A stretch of 64,000 nucleotides of DNA from an uncultured Pirellulaceae bacterium (GTDB lineage: Bacteria > Planctomycetota > Planctomycetia > Pirellulales > Pirellulaceae). The position numbers were made by a program, and so were the translations under genes. The notes beneath the pieces were generated by a model that was given only the letters and a program-made list of their open reading frames with translations, was not told the DNA's origin and ran no database searches. Below, one piece after another: positions 45,216 to 54,876 of the stretch (within the stretch, counting starts at the first letter, position 1; every line of letters starts with the position of its first letter). The stretch lies in contig CALDYR010000117.1 in the NCBI GenBank assembly GCA_937944405.1, positions 1-64,000 on the forward strand. The letters are read 5' to 3'.

Positions 45216-47726
45216 ATGAATGTTACACGACGAAAACCAGAACTAATGGCGCCCGCTGGGCACTGGGCGCAGCTCCAAACCGCGGTCGAAGCCGGGGCCG
45301 ACGCGGTCTATTTTGGGCTAAATCATTTTTCAGCTCGCGCGAAAGTCGGTTTCGATTTAGAAGAACTACCCGAGGTCATCGAAACGCTGCATCAGCGCGA
45401 CGTGAAAGGCTTTGTCACCTTTAACACGTTGGTTTTCGACCACGAAATCCGTCAGGCCGAACAGGCAATTATCGGCATCGCCAACGCCGGAGTCGACGCC
45501 ATCATTGTCCAAGACGTTGGTATTGCGAAACTGGCCAAACAGATCGCGCCTGATTTAAACATTCACGGCAGCACACAAATGTCGATCACCAGCGCCCAAG
45601 GGGCCGAACTTGCGGCATCGGTGGGTTGCAGTCGGGTTGTGCTGGGACGCGAACTAAGTCTGACCGACATCCGAAAAATTGCTGGTCAAACCGACGTAGA
45701 ATTAGAAGTCTTCGTCCACGGTGCGTTGTGCGTTTCTTATTCCGGGCAGTGCTTCAGCAGCGAAGCATGGGGGGGGAGGAGTGCAAATCGAGGAAAATGT
45801 GCCCAAGCGTGCCGGCTTTCTTACGACCTAATCGTCGACGGGCAAAAGAAAGAACTCGAAGAGCTACGTTACCTAATATCCCCTGGCGATCTCTATGCGA
45901 TTGAACAAATTCCGCAGCTGATTGACATCGGCGTGCATTGTTTAAAGATCGAAGGGCGCTACAAAGACGCCAACTATGTCGCCGTCACGACCGCCGCTTA
46001 CCGTCAAGCGATCGATCTTGCGATGATGGATGTGCCCAATGAAGTCACGCCCGAAGAACTCAGCGACATCACTCAGGTTTACTCGCGCGGATTGGGGCCA
46101 CACTTTATTGAAGGAGTCAATCACCAAAATGTCGTCCAAGGCCGATCTCCGCGTAACCGGGGCGTGCGCGTTGGCACCGTCGCGGCGGTGACCAGCAAAT
46201 CCGTCCACGTCGCGTTCACACAAGAAATAAAACGCGGCGACGGCGTCGTGTTTGATAGCGCCGCCTGGCGCAGCCCCGACCAACCCGAAGAAGGCGGCCA
46301 CGTTTACGAAGTCTCCCGAATCGACGACGCACATGTGAAGCTTGAGTTTGGAAAAGGTGAAATCAATTTCAGCCGCATTCGCGCTGGTGATGTTCTCTGG
46401 AGAACGCGCGACGCTCAATTGATCAAACACCTCAAACCGCTGACTCAACCCAGCAAGCCCGTCCACACCAAACCCGTATCGTTTCACGTCGTTGCCAAAG
46501 TCGGCCAACCGATCAAGGTCAAAGCGACGCTCAACAACGGACTGGTGGCATCCATGGAAGGCGGAGAACCGCTGGCTGCGGCGGAAAAACGATGCCTTGA
46601 CGTTGAAACCTTGACAGAGAAACTTGGCAGACTCGGTGGGACGCCGTACCATCTCCACGAAATCAACTTCGATAACGACAGCCCCGTCTTCCTGCCCACA
46701 AGCCAGCTGAACAATATCCGTCGCACCTTGGTGGACGACCTATTTGAACGCAGTGGGGAAAGACGCCCCATCGCGACGACTCCTGTTATTGATGCGATGT
46801 TGCAACAACGCGCGTCACTACCACCAGCATCAACCAGAGATGTTCAAACCGGGTCGATAAACCTGCACGTTTTGGTTCGGTCGGCCGATCAATTGGACGC
46901 CGCGATCGCCGCAGATCCCGCCACCATCACGTTGGATTACCTTGAACTTTACGGTCTGCGCGATTCGGTTGAAAAAGTCACCGCGGCAGGTATCCAGTGC
47001 CGCGCCGCGAGCCCAAGGATTCTTAAACCGAGCGAACAAAACGTTATCAAATTCCTGTTGTCGTTAGACTGTGAGCTGCTGGTACGATCCGGCGGTCTGC
47101 TAAAGGATCTTGTCCAAGACCCTCGTTCGATCGGGAAACTGATTGGCGACTTCAGTCTCAACGCGGCTAATTTTTTGTCCGTGGAATCGTATTTGGCGAT
47201 GGGGCTGAAACGCATCACGCCCACCTACGATCTCAACGGCCAACAAATTGCTGAACTAACCCATCAAATTCCAGCAGAAAAACTGGAGGTCATCGCTTAC
47301 AGCCACCTCCCCGTTTTCCACATGGAACATTGTGTTTTCTGCCGGTTTCTATCCGACGGCACCGACAGCAGCAACTGCGGCCATCCCTGCGAACAGCACC
47401 AGATTTCCATTCAAGACACGCAGGGACGCAAGCACCCCGTGATGGCCGACGTGGGTTGTCGCAACACGGTCTTCGGCGCAGAAGTGCAGTTCGATGGTCA
47501 ATGGGTTGAGCAATGGTGGCAGACCGGCATCAAAGATTTTCGCATTGAATTCGTCCACCAGACCGACGCCGAAGTCACCGAAGTACTCACGGCGTTCAAG
47601 TCCTTCTTCGCCGGCAGAATTACCAACAGCGATTTAGAAACGATGCTTAATACCGACCACGTGCAAACCACCCAAGGTAGTTTCTTCGTGCCCCATGATT
47701 TCAAAGAGTTGGTGGAGCTAAAATAA
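45216..47726 (+). CDS. U32 peptidase-family protein (RlhA/TrhP-type)
   Basis: The 836-residue protein (ATG at 45216; a GTG two codons upstream is also in frame) begins MNVTRRKPELMAPAGHW and has the U32 TIM-barrel: ADAVYFGLNHFSARAKVGF, then the family signature EVFVHGALCVSYSGQCFSSEAW with GGRSANRGKCAQACR. Those Cys residues, with others near the C-terminus (HCVFCRFLSDGTDSSNCGHPC), may bind a metal cluster. Named relatives RlhA and TrhP hydroxylate 23S rRNA and tRNA, so RNA hydroxylation is more likely than proteolysis. The length suggests the RlhA branch. Gene is monocistronic. Confidence 0.85.
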   Translation: MNVTRRKPELMAPAGHWAQLQTAVEAGADAVYFGLNHFSARAKVGFDLEELPEVIETLHQRDVKGFVTFNTLVFDHEIRQAEQAIIGIANAGVDAIIVQDVGIAKLAKQIAPDLNIHGSTQMSITSAQGAELAASVGCSRVVLGRELSLTDIRKIAGQTDVELEVFVHGALCVSYSGQCFSSEAWGGRSANRGKCAQACRLSYDLIVDGQKKELEELRYLISPGDLYAIEQIPQLIDIGVHCLKIEGRYKDANYVAVTTAAYRQAIDLAMMDVPNEVTPEELSDITQVYSRGLGPHFIEGVNHQNVVQGRSPRNRGVRVGTVAAVTSKSVHVAFTQEIKRGDGVVFDSAAWRSPDQPEEGGHVYEVSRIDDAHVKLEFGKGEINFSRIRAGDVLWRTRDAQLIKHLKPLTQPSKPVHTKPVSFHVVAKVGQPIKVKATLNNGLVASMEGGEPLAAAEKRCLDVETLTEKLGRLGGTPYHLHEINFDNDSPVFLPTSQLNNIRRTLVDDLFERSGERRPIATTPVIDAMLQQRASLPPASTRDVQTGSINLHVLVRSADQLDAAIAADPATITLDYLELYGLRDSVEKVTAAGIQCRAASPRILKPSEQNVIKFLLSLDCELLVRSGGLLKDLVQDPRSIGKLIGDFSLNAANFLSVESYLAMGLKRITPTYDLNGQQIAELTHQIPAEKLEVIAYSHLPVFHMEHCVFCRFLSDGTDSSNCGHPCEQHQISIQDTQGRKHPVMADVGCRNTVFGAEVQFDGQWVEQWWQTGIKDFRIEFVHQTDAEVTEVLTAFKSFFAGRITNSDLETMLNTDHVQTTQGSFFVPHDFKELVELK

Positions 47727-47882
47727 ACGTTGTCAAATAAAAACGACGCCGCAGGGCACAAAAGTGAGCACTGTAAGGCGTTACGTTTTGAGAATGTTTC
47801 TGCGAAAGCGTGGCCGGCGGCTGCCTTGCGAATCTGGTCAGTGCCTCCATCGCATCGCTGGATTGCGTCACCCTTTTCAGTT

Positions 47883-47950
47883 CTTCCCGAAACTTTGTTG
47901 CGCCCGAAAACTTTGTTGCGCCCGAAAACTTTCCACTAACGTTCGGGAAG
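47883..47950. repeat. Tandem repeat (2.3 x 18 bp) flanked by a 9-bp inverted repeat
   Basis: AACTTTGTTGCGCCCGAA occurs at 47891-47908 and 47909-47926, then a partial third unit. It is bracketed by CTTCCCGAA (47883-47891) and its exact complement (47942-47950). It lies between the convergent U32 and transaldolase genes and might act as a bidirectional terminator, though no T run follows. Confidence 0.7.
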
Positions 47951-47982
47951 CGCGACAATTTCTGCTAACCCCCGACATACCA

Positions 47983-48948
47983 CTACGCTGAAGCGTTCAG
48001 CATGTCTTTGATCATACCTTCGAGTTTCACAATATCAGCAGAGAATTTCCGGATACCTTCGGCCGTTTTTTCGGTTGCCATCGCATCTTCATTCATCATC
48101 CAGCGAAAGGATTTTTCATCGCAAATGATCTTCGTGATGCCCATTCCCTTGGCCGCGGCAGCGTCAAGCTTTTGCGTGATGGGTTGTTCTTTGTTTTGCA
48201 ATTCTTCCAGTAGTTTCGGGCTGATGGTCAGCAAATCGCTGCCGGCCAACTCTGTGATCTGACCGATATTGCGGAAACTCGCGCCCATGACTTCGGTCTG
48301 GTAACCAAACTTTTTGTAATAGTTGTAGATCTCAGTGACCGACTGCACACCGGGATCTTCGGCCCCAACGTAGTCACGTCCTTCTGATTTCTTAAACCAA
48401 TCGTAGATCCGACCGACAAAGGGAGACACCAATTTAATATCCGATTCCGCACACGCGATCGCTTGAGCTAAAGAAAACATGAGGGTCAGATTGCAGTTAA
48501 TGCCCTCTTTTTGCAAGACCTCCGCAGCCTTGATGCCCTCCCACGTTGAAGCGATCTTAATCAAAACACGCGCGCGATCGGTGCCTGTTTTTTCATACAG
48601 ATCGATCAGCGTACGGGCCTTGGCGATTGTCCCTTGGGTATCAAAAGACAAGCGCGCGTCGGTTTCGGTCGACACGCGTCCGGGGACCACTTTAAGAATT
48701 TCGTTGCCAAAGAGGATCAGTACCCGATCAATGATCGATTCGACCAGTTGACCACCGGTCGCCCCGCCGCCTTTGAGTTCGTCAACGGCTTGTTGGACCA
48801 AATATAGGTACTTTTCATCTTGTGAGGCTTGCAGAATCAGCGACGGATTGGTCGTTGCGTCTTGTGGCTTGTATTCCGCCATCGATTGAAAATCGCCGGT
48901 GTCGGCGACGACGGTTGTCCACTGTTTAAGCTGATCTAATTGGTTCAT
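47983..48948 (-). CDS. tal: Transaldolase
   Basis: A 321-residue enzyme of the TalB type that moves a dihydroxyacetone unit between sedoheptulose-7-phosphate and glyceraldehyde-3-phosphate in the pentose phosphate pathway. Recognisable motifs are the N-terminal [22 protein letters not shown], the Schiff-base lysine strand [29 protein letters not shown], and FVGRIYDW near the C-terminus. Length and order match the classical (about 317-residue) class. It is divergent from the helicase gene and convergent with the U32 gene. Confidence 0.95.
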   Translation of the reverse strand: MNQLDQLKQWTTVVADTGDFQSMAEYKPQDATTNPSLILQASQDEKYLYLVQQAVDELKGGGATGGQLVESIIDRVLILFGNEILKVVPGRVSTETDARLSFDTQGTIAKARTLIDLYEKTGTDRARVLIKIASTWEGIKAAEVLQKEGINCNLTLMFSLAQAIACAESDIKLVSPFVGRIYDWFKKSEGRDYVGAEDPGVQSVTEIYNYYKKFGYQTEVMGASFRNIGQITELAGSDLLTISPKLLEELQNKEQPITQKLDAAAAKGMGITKIICDEKSFRWMMNEDAMATEKTAEGIRKFSADIVKLEGMIKDMLNASA

Positions 48949-49220
48949 CTTGCGTTGTCCCTGTTAAAGTTTTTGTAGACAGAATTTTATCAAACTTTCT
49001 CACCGTCCATAGTCTGCCGGGGCAGATTATGCCGACAAAAAAGCAGCAGTAAGATATTTTTGGATTCCCACCATCAAGCCCCTCACGGGTATCCTCTGAC
49101 GCATTCTATCTTCTCGCCTCCCTGTTCGGATCGGGCCGACAATCTGCCTCACGGCGTCATACTTTCTGTCGTGACAATGGCCCGGTTTTTAATTGCCGCA
49201 AACCATGTTCCAATCATCTG

Positions 49221-51218
49221 ATGCTTACCCCACACGACATTCTTGGCGAAAGCCAAAAGATCGCTCAGCGATTGGACGCGTACGAACATCGCGCCGAGCA
49301 AATCCAGATGGCCGATGCTGTTGCCAACGCAATCGCCAGCAAACGTCACCTGATCGTCGAAGCCGGTACCGGCGTCGGCAAAAGTTTTGGCTATCTGGTT
49401 CCCGCAATTCTTAGTCTGGCCGAAAACCAAACCGCTAAAGACGAGCCCAAAAAACGCATCGTCGTCTCAACCCACACCATCAGCCTGCAAGAGCAATTGA
49501 TCGACAAGGATATCCCCTTCCTCAACAGCGTCATCCCGCTAGAGTTTTCAGCAGTGTTGGCCAAAGGGCGCGGCAACTACGTCAGCCTCCGGCGGTTGCA
49601 AGACGCCGCCAGCCAAGGGCGCACCGTCTTCGCCAGCGAACACGAATTTGACCAAGTGCCAATGCTGAACAAATGGGTGAAAGAAACCGGCGATGGGTCC
49701 CGCAGCGATTTGCCTATCAAAATCCTCCCCCAAGTCTGGGACGAAGTGCGCAGCGACAGCAGCAATTGCTTGGGCCGTAAATGCCCCAAGCACAGTGATT
49801 GCTACTACTTCAAGGCCCGCAACCGATTACAAAACGCCGACGTCCTGATCGTCAATCACGCACTGTTCTTCTCCGACCTTTCCTTGCGGCGATTGGGCGT
49901 AAATATCTTGCCCGATTACCACACCGTGATTTTGGATGAAGCCCACACCGTCGTCGACGTGGCCAGCGACCATTTGGGCATCAGCATCACGATGGGGCAA
50001 GTCGAATATACGCTCAAACGGCTTTATAACGGTTCACGTAATAAAGGCCTGTTGGTGGTGCATGAACTTGGCGAAGCCCAGAAAATGGTGGTGCGTGCTT
50101 TGGCCGAATCGCAAACTTTCTTCAACGACGTGCTGGGATGGGCCGAACGCCACTCCGGCGATACCAACCGTCGCAATAACAGCATTCGTATCACCAAACC
50201 GGGCATCGTGGCAAATAAGCTCTCTCCAAAACTGGTCGGGATCAGCAACGCGGTCGAACAGGCGGCCGAAAACATTAAGGACGCTTCGGCGAAGCAAAAT
50301 TTATCGTCCGCCGGCGAACGTTTGACCGCGGTCGCTAACGCCCTGGAAAGCTGGCGATTGCAATCGTTAGAAGGCGGCGTGTACTGGTTAGAACAATCGC
50401 TCAATCGCCAAGGCAAACAATTGATCAACTTAATGGCGGCGCCGATCGATGTGGGGCCGGAGATCCGAGAACACCTACTCAATAAAACCGACAGCGTGAT
50501 CATGGCCAGCGCGACGATCGCGACCGGTGGCAGCTCCTTTGATTTCTTTCGCAACCGCGTCGGGATGACCAAAGGCGATGTGCTGAAGCTGGGCAGTCCC
50601 TTCGACTATAAAAACCAAGCCAAATTGATTTTGGTCACCAATATGGCTAACCCTTCGGAGAACCGGGAACTCCACGAACGACAATGCGTCGACGCGATCA
50701 AAGAATACGTCGCACGCACCGACGGTCATGCTTTTGTGCTGTTTACCAGTTACGATTTGTTACGCCGGACCGAACGCGCTCTAACCCCGTGGTTGTCAGA
50801 ACACGATTACGGAATCTTCAGCCAAGCTTCCGGCACACCACGGGGGCAACTGTTGGAACAATTCAAATCAACGCCGCGCAGCGTTTTGTTCGGGACCGAC
50901 AGTTTTTGGCAAGGCGTCGACGTTCAGGGCGACGCCTTGCAGAACGTGATTATTACGAAACTGCCATTCAGCGTTCCCGACCAACCGCTCCTACAAGCGC
51001 GTTTAGACGCAATTCGTGAATCCGGCGGCAACCCGTTCAGCGATTACCAAGTCCCTGAAGCGGTGATTAAATTCAAACAGGGTTTTGGCAGGCTGATCCG
51101 CAGCAAGACCGACACTGGCATCGTTGTTGTGCTCGACCCGAGGATCAAGACAAAGCAATACGGAAAGATTTTTGTCCAGTCGTTGCCCGAGACAGAGATT
51201 GTGCTGGAGACCTTTTAA
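49221..51218 (+). CDS. dinG: DinG/XPD-family DNA helicase with an altered iron-sulfur site
   Basis: A 665-residue superfamily 2 helicase. Walker A is EAGTGVGKS (near 48-55), the DEAH box LDEAH is near 238-242, and C-terminal motif VI is QGFGRLIRSKTD. DinG-type enzymes unwind DNA 5' to 3' with a four-Cys iron-sulfur cluster. Three of those Cys (183, 188 and 194, in CLGRKCPKHSDC) are present with the same 5 and 6 spacing as E. coli DinG C194/C199/C205. The first ligand, normally a Cys after GRGxY, is Ser122 (GRGNYVSLRRL). An esterase gene starts 16 nt after its stop. Confidence 0.88.
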   Translation: MLTPHDILGESQKIAQRLDAYEHRAEQIQMADAVANAIASKRHLIVEAGTGVGKSFGYLVPAILSLAENQTAKDEPKKRIVVSTHTISLQEQLIDKDIPFLNSVIPLEFSAVLAKGRGNYVSLRRLQDAASQGRTVFASEHEFDQVPMLNKWVKETGDGSRSDLPIKILPQVWDEVRSDSSNCLGRKCPKHSDCYYFKARNRLQNADVLIVNHALFFSDLSLRRLGVNILPDYHTVILDEAHTVVDVASDHLGISITMGQVEYTLKRLYNGSRNKGLLVVHELGEAQKMVVRALAESQTFFNDVLGWAERHSGDTNRRNNSIRITKPGIVANKLSPKLVGISNAVEQAAENIKDASAKQNLSSAGERLTAVANALESWRLQSLEGGVYWLEQSLNRQGKQLINLMAAPIDVGPEIREHLLNKTDSVIMASATIATGGSSFDFFRNRVGMTKGDVLKLGSPFDYKNQAKLILVTNMANPSENRELHERQCVDAIKEYVARTDGHAFVLFTSYDLLRRTERALTPWLSEHDYGIFSQASGTPRGQLLEQFKSTPRSVLFGTDSFWQGVDVQGDALQNVIITKLPFSVPDQPLLQARLDAIRESGGNPFSDYQVPEAVIKFKQGFGRLIRSKTDTGIVVVLDPRIKTKQYGKIFVQSLPETEIVLETF

Positions 51219-51233
51219 CACCGAGGATCCGAA

Positions 51234-52202
51234 ATGTTGAAACCCATGTTGCCGTTACTTCTACTCATGCCCGCGGTCGCGAGCGCTCAAGACTTCACCC
51301 CCGATCGGTTGGTGGTTTACAAAACCGTGGGCGATGTAGAACTGAATTTGCATGTTTTTGCCCCCGAAGACAGCGATCCCGAAAGTATCGACACCAAAGA
51401 TGCCCCGATAAAAAATAACGCAGCGACTGAAGGTGCTGACGCGCGCGACTTCCCAACTAAGGGAAAGCCAAAAAAATCGCCTCGCCACAATCGATCGGCT
51501 ATCGTCTTCTTTTTTGGCGGGGGTTGGGTGGGAGGATCTCCGACTCAGTTCTACCCCCAATCCCGCGCGCTGTCCCAACGGGGTATGATTGCGTTTTCAG
51601 CCGAATACCGTACCAAAGGTGCTCATAACACGACGCCGTTTGAATGTGTGAAGGATGGCAAATCGGCAATCCGTTGGGTCCGCCAACACGCCGCTGAACT
51701 GGGTGTCGATCCAGATCGCATTGTCGCCGCTGGAGGTTCTGCCGGTGGTCATGTCGCAGCCTGCACCGGCATGATCGAAGGCTACGAAGAAGACGGGGAC
51801 GACACAAGCATTAGCTCGATACCCAACGCGCTGATCCTATTCAACCCGGTGTTGGACACGACGAAAAAAGGATACGGTGCGAAACGATTCAAACCGGCCC
51901 AACGCATGGCATTGTCCCCCTGCCATCACGTGCGTGGTGGAATCGTGCCAACATTAATTTTTCATGGCGATGCCGATAAAGTCGTGCCCTTCGAAAATGC
52001 TCGACGATTTGATCGGCTAATGAAGCAGGCGGAAAACATGTCGACCTTGGTGCCGTTCCCCGGTAAGGGGCACGGATTCTTCAACAATCAACGCGCTGGT
52101 AAACAACCACAATCCGATTTCGATGCCACGCTGCAGGAGTCGATTGAATTCTTAGTAACGCAAGGATTCATTGCGGACGCTCCCAAGACGCTACAAAAAT
52201 AA
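51234..52202 (+). CDS. Secreted alpha/beta-hydrolase (esterase-like)
   Basis: This 322-residue protein has a signal peptide (hydrophobic core to PAVASAQ) and an alpha/beta-hydrolase fold. The oxyanion motif is FFFGGGWVGGS, equivalent to HGGG of the hormone-sensitive-lipase group; the nucleophile elbow is AAGGSAGGHVA; DADKVVP and the final KGHGFF supply the Asp and His of the triad. Relatives are acetyl-xylan or feruloyl esterases, matching a polysaccharide-degrading lifestyle, but the substrate is inferred. It begins 16 nt after dinG with GAGGATCC as a possible ribosome site, so it may be co-transcribed by position only. Confidence 0.82.
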   Translation: MLKPMLPLLLLMPAVASAQDFTPDRLVVYKTVGDVELNLHVFAPEDSDPESIDTKDAPIKNNAATEGADARDFPTKGKPKKSPRHNRSAIVFFFGGGWVGGSPTQFYPQSRALSQRGMIAFSAEYRTKGAHNTTPFECVKDGKSAIRWVRQHAAELGVDPDRIVAAGGSAGGHVAACTGMIEGYEEDGDDTSISSIPNALILFNPVLDTTKKGYGAKRFKPAQRMALSPCHHVRGGIVPTLIFHGDADKVVPFENARRFDRLMKQAENMSTLVPFPGKGHGFFNNQRAGKQPQSDFDATLQESIEFLVTQGFIADAPKTLQK

Positions 52203-52874
52203 AAAGCAGCGCAAGGTAATGCCTCCGCCAGGCAAAATGTTGGGCTCGATTAGATCGCCTTGCTGCGTTATTGAAAACGGTAGTATCGCGCTGACGCCAT
52301 TGATGATTGTTCCACAAATTCGAAAGTGCGTCCCGTCGGTTGTGCCCGGTGTTTGAACTTTCGGCCATCTTTACGCGGTAACCATTTTAGAAAAGGTCTT
52401 TTTTCACGTGGGCGCGGTCGGAGTCCAAGTTTGTCCGATAACATATCGACTGGCTGAGGTTGGGGCAAAGTTTTATAACAGGGGGCATTTATTGACCGTT
52501 GCTGGCCTGCAGACTGGGCGCGACTTGGTCAAGTCGGCGGCCAACTTGTGCGTATTGAATCGCGGCTTTGGTTACGCGATTTTTGATTCAACGAACAGAT
52601 CATGGCAATTGACAGGGGCAGAACCCTTCCAAACCGGCTATCTTCCCCCCAAATTGAGACTCAAGGGAAGAAAATTCGCCGAATGCTAAGACTAATCTTT
52701 GGATGAAATGCGTAGTTTGCTAAAAATAAGCTAATCTTCGGTCACAACGACGTCGGTGGTATCAAGGCTATTGGTCGAGATATCTCATCGGTTGATGAGG
52801 ATTATTTTGTGGCGGCCTTTCAATAGAAGCTTGGTCGCAATTCGTATTTAACTTTTCTTCTTAAAAGTAAAAAC
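52203..52874. other. 672-bp intergenic region
   Basis: No gene is called. A 93-codon plus frame beginning at a GTG (52408-52689) has no recognised motif and no clear ribosome site; it could be an unrecognised small protein. No repeat copy was found here, although AAAATTCGCCGAAT near 52670 faintly resembles the repeat core. Confidence 0.4.
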
Positions 52875-54368
52875 ATGAGTACCGCGCCTCGCAGCCTAAA
52901 TCACGCTGAATTTTCTAACGGATCGGCCGTTTCTGAAAAATTCGAAAACCGGTATTCCGACGATCGCTCTCCAAATCCCCTATCGGCGCCTTGGGTGTGG
53001 GTGTTGGCGTTGTGCTGTGTCGTGGCCATTGGAATCTCAGGGTATCTGACTTGGGCGTCGCTGACTTCGTCAAAAATCGCGGGCTGTGGTAGTGGCAATG
53101 TGTTCGATTGCAGTCACGTCACCAGCAGCAAATGGTCGCTGTGGATGGGATTGCCGGTGAGCGCGTTAGCCATCGGATCTTATTTGGGACTTGCAACGGC
53201 ATTGGGCGTGGCGGTGTTTCAAACTTCCGTGATCTTAAAACGGTTTGCTTGGACAGCGGTAGCACTGTTTGCGATCTCTGCTGGTTTGGCAGCCATTTGG
53301 TTCACCGGTTTACAGGTGTTCGTCTTGAAGCACCTTTGCAGTTATTGCTTAACGGCTCACGCCTGCGGAATCATCGCGGCGTTGGTTGCCGTCTGGAAGG
53401 TTCCCAACCGTATCGACGTGAAGAAATTTGCCACTCCTTTGGCAACCGTTGGAATCACGGTGCTTATCGTGGGACAGATCTATCAACCCGAACCTGTAAA
53501 GTTTCGTATTGAGACTTTCGAACCGGCGGCGACGCAGTTCGAAACCTTCGATGCTCCAGCAGGTGGATTATTCGAAGCCCCGCTTGAGAGTGCCGAAGCG
53601 GCGGTGTTCGAAGCGCCCGTGGCAGCAACCAAACGGCCCAATACGATTAACGCGCTGATGCAGTTATTTTCGCCGGAACATTTCGTGTCGGCAGTGCGCC
53701 CGGCGATCACAATGCTGGCTTTCACCTCTCCTTTGCAATCGGGAAATGCGTCCAACGGTTCGGGTGCGAAACCCAAAAAATCGAAACGGCGGACCGTTGG
53801 AATCAACGGCGGCACGATCCAGCTGGATGTTAAGCAATGGCCGCTTAATGGCTCGGTCGAGGCCCGGCACATTTTCGTTGAAATGCTCGACTACAACTGT
53901 CCCAACTGCCGCAAGACTCACAAAGCCATTACCGGAGCGAAGCAACTATTAAACGGCGACGTTTCAGTGATGATCTTACCGATACCGCTGAACACCGCTT
54001 GCAACAGCGCGGTGACAAAAACGGATCCGAAGTTCATCGAATCTTGCGACATCGCAAAACTGGCGGTCGCGGTTTGGCGAACTGACGCAGACAAGTTCGG
54101 CCAATTTCACGAAGCGATGTTCGCCAGCGCCCAACCGCTAACCCTCGCTCAGGCTACCGATCTGGCAAAATCTTTGGTCGACGGAGCCAAATTGGATGCT
54201 GAAATTGCCTCCCGCATACCGGGCAGGTACATCGAATCGATGGTGCAGTTGTACGATAGATCGGGCAAAGGCGGCGTCCCAAAACTGATGTTCCCGGGCA
54301 CCAGTATCGTTGGTGAATTTACTTCATCTGAATCACTGGCCGATGTGATCAGGCAGCAGACGAAGTAA
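52875..54368 (+). CDS. Vitamin K epoxide reductase-thioredoxin fusion (disulfide-forming)
   Basis: The 497-residue protein joins a VKOR membrane domain (about 38-205) to a DsbA-like thioredoxin domain (about 305-497). VKOR landmarks are the loop Cys pair (AGCGSGNVFDCS, C71 and C79) followed by SKWSLWMGLPVS, and the active CxxC, CSYC (155-158), next to a membrane helix. A low-complexity linker with repeated FEAP units connects to the thioredoxin part with CPNC (342-345). VKOR regenerates oxidised disulfide and passes it to the thioredoxin partner, so the fusion should be a complete disulfide-making machine for exported proteins. It could serve the many Cys-rich secreted proteins of this organism. 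Confidence 0.9.
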   Translation: MSTAPRSLNHAEFSNGSAVSEKFENRYSDDRSPNPLSAPWVWVLALCCVVAIGISGYLTWASLTSSKIAGCGSGNVFDCSHVTSSKWSLWMGLPVSALAIGSYLGLATALGVAVFQTSVILKRFAWTAVALFAISAGLAAIWFTGLQVFVLKHLCSYCLTAHACGIIAALVAVWKVPNRIDVKKFATPLATVGITVLIVGQIYQPEPVKFRIETFEPAATQFETFDAPAGGLFEAPLESAEAAVFEAPVAATKRPNTINALMQLFSPEHFVSAVRPAITMLAFTSPLQSGNASNGSGAKPKKSKRRTVGINGGTIQLDVKQWPLNGSVEARHIFVEMLDYNCPNCRKTHKAITGAKQLLNGDVSVMILPIPLNTACNSAVTKTDPKFIESCDIAKLAVAVWRTDADKFGQFHEAMFASAQPLTLAQATDLAKSLVDGAKLDAEIASRIPGRYIESMVQLYDRSGKGGVPKLMFPGTSIVGEFTSSESLADVIRQQTK

Positions 54369-54876
54369 GTCAACGCCTTTCGGCTGACCTTGGTTTGATT
54401 CTCGATTTGCAGACTTGGGCCTGAACAATGAGGGGCCCAACTTTCGTGGCTCCGTGGCTCTTAACCGACCTATGGTTTATCAGAATAAAAGATTACAGGA
54501 CCGACGCCTGATGACGATAGTCAAGTCGCTGCCTGAGCTAATTCGGTGGCAGCCCCAGCGGCGGGCAGAGCAACGTTTCCTGATCATTTGAGCGAAATCT
54601 GCAACGCGCACCGCACCGGTCGACGATTGCGCAAACAGTGCTTCAATGCGATCCTAATCTGCAACCGATTTTAAAATTGCCGCCCTGAATTCTGGCGAAT
54701 CCGGCTACTCTTACGGTGTGGTTTGAAGGTGAACGGCAATTCGCATCGGCGTTAATGTCCGTTGGCAGACCCCAAACCCTATCCGCAGAACACAAAAGGT
54801 ATCCATTGTGCGAGAAATTTTTATATGATGTTGGCTGATCGAACACACCCCTGTAAATCTCCGGCTCACACGCGCG
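54369..54876. other. 508-bp intergenic region upstream of the Wadjet operon
   Basis: It must carry the promoter of jetABCD. A forward copy of the short interspersed repeat (54687-54707) lies about 170 bp before jetA. I see no clear -10/-35 pair or operator. Minus-strand frames here (to 105 codons) are not supported. Confidence 0.45.
54687..54707 (+). repeat. Short interspersed repeat copy upstream of jetA
   Basis: GAATTCTGGCGAATCC followed by GGCTA. This is the closest copy to the consensus, matching 19259-19279 at 19 of 21 positions and the reverse complement of 39121-39141 at 19 of 21. Confidence 0.8.

Noticed and set aside
49221-51218. DinG as part of a type IV CRISPR locus
   Set aside because: No csf genes or repeat-spacer array are present; the neighbours are transaldolase and an esterase.
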